DNA from: Crambe crambe
Lineage: Eukaryota; Porifera; Demospongiae; Poecilosclerida; Crambeidae
Length of the DNA: 64,000 bases
Reading direction: 5' to 3'
Assembly: GCA_963924555.1 (NCBI GenBank)
Contig: OZ004586.1
Coordinates: 7,088,501 to 7,152,500, forward strand
Shown in pieces: positions 11,192-19,900 of the stretch. The translations under genes were made by a program, and so were the position numbers. A model generated the notes under the pieces. That model made no database searches, was not told the DNA's origin, and saw nothing but the letters and a program-made list of their open reading frames with translations. Position 1 is the first letter of the stretch. Every line of letters begins with the position of its first letter.

Positions 11192-12908
11192 CTGTAATGG
11201 ATAGAGTGCAGTGACATTTCTATTTGATACAATGACATGCAGGATACATAAGCTAAATGTAGACCTATTCCACTTTCTCATTGAATTAAGCATGTTTATT
11301 GAAGGTCTAGGAACTAGACTAGTGGTCACCCATGCCTTGCTTGCCATGCTGGAACTGTGGGAAATGATGTTATTCCCAAGGACCTCATGCTCCTAGGTCT
11401 ACAGAACAAGTTTATTATTGCTACAGTATGTAGTATGACAAGTTGGTAATGGTCTCCAACATTAAAAGCTAGATAATATTGCAATGTGGTAATGGTCATC
11501 AATGTTATAAACACCTCGAGTCATATGGAGCTAGTTGGTAAAGGTTATCATTGGACAGTCCATCTAACTAGCAACATTAACAAGTGCATGTTTGGTACAG
11601 TATAGCAGTTCAGTATGCTATACCCAGAGAGTACAACAAGCCTATATCGATGGTGAGTGGTGACCATTCATATTGACACAATGATATGCAAGAACAAGAA
11701 AAATGATATGCAGCATACCCATTTCTAGAAGTCTGCAGAACTGTGTTCTTTTGAGACTAAGAAAATGATGCTAGCCCATGCTCTTAGATTCTGACCACAG
11801 TATCAAACATTATTCAGCGAGCACGAGCAAGCGGAGCAAGTGAGCTGACTCTCGGGTCATAACTCAGGTCATGACTCATTGAAATTGTATATATATCTAG
11901 GTCTGGGTCTACACTCCAAAATGCCTGAGGGTGATAGTAGCACAACACGTGCATAATGCACATGTTGTAATTGTGATTTCTACAGCCTTAGGCACTAGGC
12001 TAGGCTAGGCATTGGCACTAGACTATATTTAAGTGGATTGTAGGCACTAGGCTTTATCTAAGTGCTTCATGGAAGCATTACAGCTTTTTATGTATGCAGT
12101 TGCCTGCCACTTGCATAACTCAACAGTGAATCTTCTAAGTAACACAAGGGGAAAAATGAATATTAGCTCAAAAAGCCTATAGGAATACTAGCTTGCTCGC
12201 TTGCTTGCTGTGACTCAAATGTTGCACATTGCCCTAGTATATGGTATAAGTCTATGGTTACTCTTGTGGACAGATAGTCATACAGTTACAATATTAATCC
12301 AGTTCAGAATCCGAGATATAAATCCACTTTATGTGTAAACTGTCAAATTGAATTAGAATTGAATCCGCATTAAATTCTGTGGGTTGAATTCTGGATTCAA
12401 TTTCAATCTGGATAAGGTGTTTACACGTGTCACTACTCCGGATTCTGATCTGGATAAAAAGTGCCGTGTAAACAGGGCTATACTCTATCAGCAAGAATCT
12501 CCCAAGTCACTCCATCAAAGGACTCGTTTGAGATTGGTTGTCTCACATTGGAAGCTAAATGTATTAGCAAGCATCGTGCTTCCTTGTATGGTAAGTTGGT
12601 AATGGTCTCCAACAGCAAAAGCTAATTTTATTGGAATGTGGTAATGGTCATCACTGTTATCAACACACTTCCTTATTCCAGGTGGATAAGCTCTCGAGCA
12701 GTATTATTGGATGTCTAACATCTTAGTTATGCTCAGACTGTAGTAGTAAGAGTGGTAGAAAATAGAGCATAGATGTACTGCTATAAAAGAATGAATTTTT
12801 CTTCCTACACCTTTGAAGGATCTTTAGGTATAAGAATGAGATCCACCATGCCTAACTTTAGTGAGCAGGTAATCAATAACCATTCAGTATATCTATGTAG
12901 TTACTTAC
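11192..12908 (-). other. NLR-B intron between microexon and NACHT exon
   Basis: Homologous to the matching intron in NLR-C, especially 11930-12700 against 23690-24470. It contains the ~160-bp inverted-repeat element at about 12295-12457. No exon is seen. Confidence 0.5.
12295..12457. mobile_element. MITE with 'atccag..cagaatccg' ends
   Basis: The left end 'atccagttcagaatccg' and the right end 'cggattctgatctggat' are inverted repeats, and the inner 'gtgtaaac' / 'gtttacac' also pair. The same element is at 23985-24144 in NLR-C and is missing from NLR-A. It is non-coding; its superfamily is not determined. Confidence 0.6.
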
Positions 12909-12942
12909 AGTGCAGTGTTGTCTGGAGGATCTGCAATGCCAC
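12909..12942 (-). CDS. NLR-B linker microexon (pseudogene)
   Basis: A 34-nt exon bounded on the minus strand by atgtaatag| and |gtaagtaac, reading G-I-A-D-P-P-D-N-T-A. It links the CARD exon (ending in phase 1) to the broken NACHT exon. It is intact in itself, but the gene is not. Confidence 0.7.
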
Positions 12943-13062
12943 CTATTACATAAAGAAAGAATGTCACTAGTAAAAGTACCATAGATCATAATAATTATGT
13001 TTATTGGATCACCCTCAAGCTACATGCTCCTTCACCACCACCTGGATTCAGTATGGACGTAC

Positions 13063-13381
13063 CTTTTCCAAGAGTCTCATACTCTTTATCCAGTATCTTC
13101 ACAATGTCCTCATACTTCTTCATATTGCTGTGGAAGTACTTGACTAGCTTGTGGTAGTTGTCAGGGTTGAGCTCCACTTTCTCCTTGATAGCAGTCGCCA
13201 ACACACCAGCTTTATCAACACGCGACAGTCTTGAGCTTGGGTCAATCACATCATCATAGTCGCCTTGCTTAAGAAAACCTTCCTTATGGAGATAGTGTGT
13301 AATGTCTCTGTCTCCACGCAAAGCAGTTTCCAGTTGTCTTGTACAATTGATCAAAGTGCTGGATTCCCTGGACTCTTCCAT
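13063..13381 (-). CDS. NLR-B CARD exon
   Basis: From ATG 13381 the frame reads M-E-E-S-R-E-S-S-T-L-I-N, then a helical domain (LETALRGDRDITHYLHKEGF, then D-Y-D-D-V-I-D and L-A-T-A-I-K-E-K-V-E and Y-H-K-L-V-K-Y-F), to a GTACGT donor at 13062. The pattern and ~100-residue length fit a CARD, a death-fold domain that recruits adaptors or caspases. It ends in phase 1 exactly as the DEATH exons do and joins the 34-nt microexon. The frame is open, although the NACHT exon it served is a pseudogene, so it could be a recent loss or spare material for other copies. CARD rather than another death-fold class is my reading by eye. Confidence 0.65.
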
Positions 13382-13425
13382 AGCAGTAACTTTTCTCTGA
13401 GACTATAGTAAGTTCATAGGATAAT

Positions 13426-13596
13426 TACAGTGGGACCCTCCAACAAGGGACATTCCAAGAAAGGACAACCTCCCAACAAAGGATGCTCTTTTGGACAAGC
13501 ATCAGTACATTTTTAACTGCCAAGAAAAGGACAACCTTTCTACAAAGGACAAAGTGGCTGATCTCAAAGTGTCCTTTACTCAGAGGTCCCACTGTA
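13426..13596. mobile_element. Mariner-type MITE
   Basis: The element is TA-CAGTGGGACC...GGTCCCACTG-TA. The ends are inverted repeats starting with CAGT and flanked by TA, as in Tc1/mariner elements. The interior has paired 'aaggacaacct' motifs. It lies 45 bp from the CARD ATG. It is non-coding. Confidence 0.65.
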
Positions 13597-14768
13597 TTTT
13601 CAATCACACATTTTAGCAGGATAAAGTTGTGTCTGGTCCATAATAGTTTAATATACAGGGTTATGTGGGGGAAATTCTTGTGGATCTAATACACACAGAC
13701 AAAAAAGGGAATCACTCGCTTCACCTCATAACTAAGTCTAGCTAGGACTGCTTAGTACATCAAGCTCACCTTTGAAATTCAAGGGGTGGTCACTCCAATA
13801 CGCACACCCGCGACCGGGGTCAAGATTAAGGTCAAGCGGTCAAGCCCAAAATGCAGTGACAGTCAAGCGGTCAACGGCTATTCAGTCGGTCAAATTGGGG
13901 TTCAAAGGGCAGATTAAATTGACGCATGCGCATAAATTCTTATCATACATGAACAGGCCAGAGACCGGATCCGCGGAAGTTCCATTATAGCGCGTACAAT
14001 GTTACTTTTTATACAAATAACGATTACGTCATTAAACAGCTGATAACAAATCCACGTGTTTCGTGGGCTGTTTAAATTAGTTCATTTTTTCTGTGATCCT
14101 TTGTAAAAGTATCTTGGCAGAAAGCGAGTCACATGATCAATATGAGCAATCTGACCAACCAGTTCGCTCCAATCACTTCCGCTTTCCACCTTCCTGTTGC
14201 AAGGTTTTGGAAAACCGCTGTATCATAACATGAACAGGCCAGAGACCGGAAGTTCCATTATAGCGCGTACATACAATGTTACTTTTTATACAAATAACGA
14301 TTACGTCATTAAACAGCTGATAACAAAATCCACGTGTTTCGTGGGCTATGTTTACTAGTTCATTTTTCTGTGATCCTTTGTAAAAGTATCTTGGCAGAAA
14401 GAGAGAACAGTGCAAGAAGATCATGAAATGACAAAAGTTATCTCCTAATTAAAAAGAATAGAGGCATCAGACAGCTTAAAAAAAGGTAGGTTCAGCTTGA
14501 TATGGTTGTAATTCTCTGTTCAAACATTAGTTCCCAAGGCTTCCCATATTAGATAAGCTGGCCTAAGAACATGCAGTCAATGTTTTTAACTACGATGCAG
14601 TTTGTAGTATGTTCCCTGTAGGTGGTTACAAGTTATTGTAGCTCAAATTTCAGGAAAATTTAGTATAATTAGTGAGGATATAAGTTTTATACATAGAGTT
14701 TCATCGAGTCTTTCAGTTGATTGTGTTTGTATCTTCATTATAGTCGAAGTCACCAAAAACTTCCATCA
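13597..14768. repeat. Spacer with a ~180-bp direct duplication
   Basis: The segment 13948-14127 ('catgaacaggccagagaccg' to 'atcttggcagaaag') recurs almost unchanged at 14228-14402. Both copies hold attacgtca (CRE-like) and ccacgtg (E-box). A GGTCAAG-type short repeat lies at 13830-13900. There is no convincing gene. The position, upstream of NLR-B, fits a duplicated promoter or enhancer. Confidence 0.6.
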
Positions 14769-14876
14769 TTATGACATGCTGCCAAAAGTGTGATCTTCAG
14801 TATGGTCATCTTCATCTTCTGAGCTTGAGTCACTGTCAGTTGTCTCCAAATCAGTGTTCGAGGGATGGCTGGTAGC
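14769..14876 (-). CDS. Acidic C-terminal exon of an unrecognised gene
   Basis: On the minus strand a textbook acceptor (branch-like tactaac, then ctgcctttacag) is followed by 36 codons: A-T-S-H-P-S-N-T-D-L-E-T-T, then the acidic run DSDSSSEDEDDHTEDH and T-F-G-S-M-S before TAA. Acid Ser-Asp-Glu tails of this kind are common at protein C-termini. I cannot see the upstream exons with confidence and do not know the family. The strong acceptor and the open, biased frame support a real terminal exon. Confidence 0.5.
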   Translation of the reverse strand, partial: ATSHPSNTDLETTDSDSSSEDEDDHTEDHTFGSMS

Positions 14877-16051
14877 CTGTAAAGGCAGGTTAGTACATCC
14901 ACTTCAAACTACACATCAATAACCCCATCTCCTTCTCCATTTTGGAACAGTACATGTGATCAATAAGTCCCTCTCCCTTTTGGTATATAGTCGAACCAAT
15001 ATAATAATTACGCATGGTCTAAGAATCATCTGAGGATCAATCAAAATTAATAGTGAACTTTTGGCTCGTGCATTACATTCACCTCTAGCATTATAGCATG
15101 TTTACGTACATTATGTCTCTACAAACATCATTACATGGTGTATTTTGTTAATGGATGAAATGGTGTATTTTGTTAATGGATGAAATCTCTAGCTGTCTTC
15201 ATGGATTGCTGTATTAGTTGAGCTGTGTATGGTTCATGGCTCAGTACCACAATTTGTATCCAGACACTTCCAAGTATTTAGTAATGTCGTAGGGTTATGA
15301 AGTTAGTGTGCATTTCTCTTGGAAAGGGGATTTGGTGTTCCAATGTGGTACTAGCAATCTGGCAGTCCCTATAATTGAAAATGAAATGCAGAATGGAAAT
15401 AAGACTTAGTGAGTTTTGATAACATTATTGCTTTATGAATATACATGAGCCCTTCTCAGTCAATGCTCATGCACACTATCTCACATTAATTTTAATGTAA
15501 CAATGTTACACAGTGTTACTTATCTTGCATTAAATGTGACCCAATGTTACACAGTGTTACACAGTTATGCAGTTGTGAACTGATTAGCAATTTGAATACG
15601 GTTGATTTGGTGAAGATGAAATTGGTGTCTTCTCCATATGCTTCTACTGGAGCCAGGAAACTTGGACTCTTGATTCCTGTGCTCATCTCAAGCCCTTTAA
15701 TGTACCTTTCTGAGTCCCATCACTCATCCAGCTACATCATTAATATCATCTCACCAGGTTCAATCCTTTGTCTTGGGGGTTCCCAGCTTGTTTCTGTGTT
15801 TGATGTGGCATGGCATCTTGAGGCATTTGTGAGAATGCCAAAGATGAAATTCATTTCCATTCTTCGAATACTTCACACTTCTCAAATGGCCAAGAATTTT
15901 TGCAATGTATTCCCGCTAGCACATTAATTTTTTTGGAAGTCCTGGTTACGATACGGTGCCAATTATAGTTGACGTTTGGTACTGAATTTCCACTGATTTC
16001 AAATACCTGCTATAATTAATAATAGAGAAACACCTCCTATATGATTGTAGT
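14877..16051. other. Stretch with one unassigned open frame
   Basis: Non-repetitive, AT-rich. An open frame of 127 codons at 15544-15927 (+) has no motif I recognise and no clear splice or promoter context. Near 15490-15560 the words 'acaatgttacac' and 'cagtgttac' repeat. Upstream exons of the acidic-tail gene may hide here, but I could not identify any. Confidence 0.35.
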
Positions 16052-16052
16052 G

Positions 16053-16288
16053 AAGGGGAAAAAATTTATGCTAATAAAAAGGCCATGTAGGGTTAGTCTG
16101 TAGCTGCATCATTACCTAAACCAAGCTCATGTCAGTGTAAAAGTGTTCTGCTTGGGTTTAGGTAGTGATGTAGGGATTATTATTGAAGGCAGCATAATTT
16201 TGGTGTTTGTTCACAGAAACTGCTATAGGTAAAAGTACAGACTAACCCTACATGGCCTTTTTATTTAGCATATATAATTTTTCCCCTT
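16053..16288. mobile_element. MITE with ~50-bp inverted ends
   Basis: The left end 'gaaggggaaaaaattt' followed by 'aaaaaggccatgtagggtta' pairs with the right end 'taaccctacatggccttttt' followed by 'aatttttcccc'. A second internal pair is 'cattacctaaacc' / 'ggtttaggtagtg'. It is about 235 bp and non-coding. Confidence 0.65.
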
Positions 16289-18165
16289 TCCTTTTAAATC
16301 TACTTTTTATGTGACCTTTACTTACTTCGAATAATTACATCTCTTGCTAGAGGAACACCAGTCCTGCTATATAATTGCAATAGTGTCAGACCAACTGGAA
16401 ATGGTCGACCAAACTGCAGATTTGGATTGACATTAATGTGTCAGACTGTTACTCTATAATAGCCCCTGCGCTATAATGCCCCATTATCAAATTAATCAGC
16501 TTGATTAAAATTAGCTCCTGGTTGGACTATCTCCACACCAAATTCAGCCCCCAAGGTTACAAGTAACCAGCTTCTAATGAGTTGTTCTTTTCAGTATACA
16601 ACCACCCTCAGCTAGCTGCAAGCATCAACCACCCTCAGCCCAGCTAGCTGCAAGAGCAATTCTTATATAAAAGATAGAACCATGCATACTTCGGCCTCTT
16701 CATCTGGGCCTCTTATGAAGTTTGAAAGTACCTAATCACTCAGTGGCAAAAGAAACTATAGATCAACATCACAGCAAAAATAATAATAAAACAAAAAATG
16801 ACACCTGTCAGGGTCGTGCATGCCCTTATGTACTGCCAAGCAATCAAATTGATCAGTCTTTGACTGATGACTGACTAACTGACTTAACATCATGGTTGGA
16901 CCAACACCAGCATAGATAGACCTTGTTTTAGTTATCGTGTGCATGTGGTAGCATCGCTGCACAGATGTCAAGTCAATTAGAATGATTTTTGTTGTGACTA
17001 ATTTTAATAGTGGCTAACATGCCAATCTGATTGGTCGGAATGTTTCCCATAGGAACCTCATAGAAATCAAATCTGATTGGTCAAAGTGTTTCCCATAGGA
17101 ACTTTATGTAAATAGTGGAAAGGAACAGTTATACCATAGGTGAAATAGAGCAATGTGATTGGTCAGAGCATTTCCCATAGGAACCGTATGTAAATGGTGG
17201 AGAGGAGGGAGGCTTTGACACAGGATAAATTGATGTCCAGCCTCTACAACTGAAGATTTTCCCTGTTGATCTGCAACGATCGGTGAAATTCAGTGCTGTG
17301 CCATCAAGTGTCGGGTTAACTGTGATTGACCAATGCTTATGGTAATATTTATAAAATCAATGATTAGTTTCCCTAAGGCAATAATATTGCTTACTCCCCT
17401 GTTAACAAATTGAAAGCATTCAGGGATTGTTGGTGTTTTTTTTTGACCTGTATTATTAAAAGCAGTCGAAGTTCATCTGAAAGGCTCTTGTAGAGGGACT
17501 TTCTCTGATAGAGATCTGGTCACAAACTTATACAAATGATTTTTCCTTGTTTTGCTTTATAAGACTAGAGTAGTAGAAATTCTCAATGTGCAATTGTATG
17601 TGGGCTGTGGCATTATGCTGTTACATAACATGCTTGGTGTAGCCAAAAGCTCTGACCTCTTTTCTTCCATATATGGTCGTGATGTGGTAACTGTGGGTCA
17701 CTTGACCAATGCCATACTCTCTCTGATGTGGCCAGACAGCCAACTGCCAAAAATTCTAATTTTAACCCAGCCAGTTTAGGATTGCAGACATTTGATGGCA
17801 CATAGCACTGAATTATGTCTGACCAACAGGAAATAATGGCGCAGTTTTAATGTGCCAGGACATTAATTGTCCAGCCCCTGCAGTGAGTGTGCGTAAACAG
17901 ACAGAGAAGGAGGTCTAATACACTACTGGAAGAACATGCCTTGGGGAGCCCATGGGCAGGAGTGTTAGTCTTCCCATCCTAGCAAATTAGAGCTTGCATT
18001 TTCATGTGTGAGAAAGTCACTGTGTTGATAGTTGTGGCACGTCAAAACACCAATTCTTAAAGTGACAGTATTAAATCAGTTTTGTTTGTTTGTTTGTTTG
18101 TTTGTTTATTTGTTTGTTTGTTTATTTGTTTGTTTACTTAATCAACCTTTACTCCCTACTTTTAG
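16289..18165. other. Repeat-bearing spacer / probable intron before the PDZ exon
   Basis: Between 17020 and 17190 a unit 'tgattggtc..tttcccataggaac' occurs three times, each with an inverted CCAAT box. 'attcagtgctgtgccatcaa' at about 17288 is inverted at about 17788 ('ttgatggcacatagcactga'), marking a possible ~520-bp element. A TTTG repeat fills 18077-18135. The first half of the PDZ domain, expected upstream, was not found. Confidence 0.4.
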
Positions 18166-18317
18166 ATTACCCCAGGGGGCAAGGCAGCCAAGGGAGGCAT
18201 AAGATTCGGGGACTATATCATCGAGATCAACGGGGACCAAACCGAGGGTCTTCTCCACTCTGATGCCATGATGCTGATCAAGACCACAGGTGTCACACTC
18301 CAACTAAAAGTCACCAA
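18166..18317 (+). CDS. PDZ-LIM-type protein, PDZ second-half exon
   Basis: Acceptor actttttag-like (tacttttag|att) and donor |gtgagg bound 152 bp in phase 0. The reading is ITPGGKAAKGGIRFGDYIIE, then INGDQTEGLLHSDAMMLIKT and T-G-V-T-L-Q-L-K-V-T. G-G-K-A-A, G-D-x-I, I-N-G and the final beta strand are PDZ hallmarks. The exon begins at the same place as in ALP/Enigma PDZ-LIM genes (before V-T-P-G-x-K-A-A), and H-x-D-A-x-x-x-I-K is also typical of them. PDZ-LIM proteins tie signalling partners to the actin cytoskeleton. The preceding exon with the carboxylate-binding loop is not visible. Confidence 0.75.
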
Positions 18318-18560
18318 GTGAGGGCTACGTACATAGAAATATCAGTTACTGGCCACTGTACCATTCATGGAAAAGGATAAGCAAAAATGGCATAATCGAT
18401 AATTGAGATTTGATACAAGGAAGAATCATTATAATCGAGGGATAGTATAGCATTGTAGGGAGCATTCAGTTAGGGTCTGGGTCTCTGTGTGTGAGGATAC
18501 TTTACCCAAAAATATGCTAAAGTGAAATTTTTATACACAACCAAAACCTTTTTATGATAG

Positions 18561-18721
18561 GGAAGTACCCAGTTATGCTGCTGACTCGGCACCTATTGAA
18601 TCCACTGACCATGGAACGGGCGAGAGGCCACAACAACCTCCCATTCCCACGTCATCTCATTCCAGCACTGTGACTGTCTCACCTGCAGCCCACAAGACCA
18701 CTGTAGTTGTCCCTAAGAAAC
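18561..18721 (+). CDS. PDZ-LIM-type protein, linker exon
   Basis: Acceptor atgatag| and donor c|gtaagt bound 161 bp. The frame continues the PDZ exon (aa + g = Lys): E-V-P-S-Y-A-A-D-S-A, then a Ser/Thr/Pro-rich disordered linker (RPQQPPIPTSSHSSTVTVSP) ending V-V-V-P-K-K. This fits the region between PDZ and LIM domains in the family. Exact phase agreement with the upstream exon is the best evidence that both are real. Confidence 0.65.
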
Positions 18722-18812
18722 GTAAGTACCTTACATGCAGTGCTTGAAAGAATAGGACACAGGGCACACTTCTACTGATATTACTGTATTTTCTGTTTCT
18801 CCTTCCCCTGAG

Positions 18813-18838
18813 GTGAAGTCCCAGCCTTCAGCCTTGGT
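18813..18838 (+). CDS. Possible PDZ-LIM microexon
   Basis: A 26-nt stretch lies between an AG after a pyrimidine tract and a gtaagt, reading R-E-V-P-A-F-S-L-G with the base carried over. It is in phase with the exon before it, but not with the preferred frame of the exon after it, so its limits or existence are doubtful. Confidence 0.3.
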
Positions 18839-18900
18839 GTAAGTATATCTTTAGTAGCAGTTAATAGAACAGTCAAGCTTCTTGCATACATTAATTAACA

Positions 18901-18906
<6 letters not shown>

Positions 18907-18951
<45 letters not shown>

Positions 18952-18957
18952 TCTCTC
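18907..18957. repeat. (CT)n microsatellite
   Basis: A CT dinucleotide run of about 50 bp serves as the pyrimidine tract of the next acceptor. Confidence 0.9.
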
Positions 18958-18964
18958 CCTGCAG

Positions 18965-19057
18965 ACCAGAGTCGGGCTTGGATTCAGGTGGAAGCTCCAC
19001 TCAGCAATCTCCTGCTTTCAAGAGGATCACCATCGAGAATCGACCAACTGTTTTTAG
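18965..19057 (+). CDS. PDZ-LIM-type protein, candidate downstream linker exon
   Basis: It is bounded by ccctgcag| and ag|gtagag. One frame reads PESGLDSGGSSTQQSPAFKR then ITIENRPTVF, which looks like PDZ-LIM linker sequence. The phase-0 frame ends in TAG at the exon edge. The preferred frame does not connect cleanly to 18813-18838, nor (phase 2) to the phase-0 LIM exon at 19495, so intervening exons are missing or this copy is broken. Confidence 0.45.
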   Translation, partial: TRVGLGFRWKLHSAISCFQEDHHRESTNCF

Positions 19058-19494
19058 GTAGAGTTGTATGTACTAATAGTACAGAAACGAGTCATGGCCT
19101 GAGTTTACTATAGAAACAATTTCAATGAATCATGGCCTGAGAGTTTGCTGAAAGATTTATTAGCATGATAGCCACGAACCATCGACTCTACACTAAAAGC
19201 AACTATTGTGTTAGCACTGGCAGCTCGCTATATTCATTTTAGGCGGAGTTTATAATTTTAACAATCCTCGAAATTTATTCCGCGAAATAATTTCAAAATA
19301 GCTATTCTCGAAATATTAGTGCCTCGAAAATAGAGTGCCATACGGTATGTTGTTAAAGTTTGTAATGTGATGTAATGTTACCACAGAGAAAACCATTAAT
19401 GTTAGAACATACATACAATACATGAGCCAACCCGCTAATGGGGGGCTCGCTCAGGCTTGCCCCAAATTAAATTTATTTTATTCCTTTCTTTCAG

Positions 19495-19569
19495 AGCTGT
19501 CATTGTCCTCTTGAAGGCACTACTTTTTTCGCTGGTCTTGGCAGACCCTGTTGCAAGGACTGTGTGTAG
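19495..19569 (+). CDS. LIM-domain terminal exon (unit C)
   Basis: After the acceptor tttctttcag the reading is SCHCPLEGTTFFAGLGRPCC, then K-D-C-V and TAG, the second zinc finger and C-terminus of a LIM domain with canonical spacing. It is three codons longer than the unit A copy at 1010. No exon carrying ligands 3-5 (as at 1-73) is found between 19058 and 19494. Homology with unit A begins only near 19360, so this exon was probably duplicated without its partner, or the partner was lost. It lies ~330 bp from the NLR-C stop, tail-to-tail. Confidence 0.6.
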   Translation, partial: SCHCPLEGTTFFAGLGRPCCKDCV

Positions 19570-19802
19570 ACACACAAAGTCATTAATGAAGTATACAACT
19601 CTATAGTGGAGCAGATGAGTATTCAATGTAGCCATTATAAACTCTTCTTTTTTATATGAGTAGCTATTTTTATTGCAGACTTACAATGTATTCAATAGTC
19701 TAGTGCATGTCGTGTTCATCACTTTCTGTTATAAGAAGCTTAAGTTTTGAAAAGAAGATGGTCACGCATGCGCAAGATAAATTAACCACCAATCGAATAA
19801 TT

Positions 19803-19808
19803 TTTATT
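19803..19808 (-). terminator. Candidate poly(A) signal of NLR-C
   Basis: AATAAA on the minus strand, about 93 bp after the NLR-C stop, matching the site after NLR-A. Confidence 0.5.
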
Positions 19809-19900
19809 TGGTGAGTGAAGAGTTCAAAAGAGCTACATGGATTAATTTTAGCATGAAAGGTTGTTCAGTATTGGAATTGCTAGGAGCTACATGGTACATC

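Noticed and set aside
15544-15927. 127-codon plus frame as a gene
   Set aside because: No motif, no splice context and no paralog; kept only as a note in the spacer entry.
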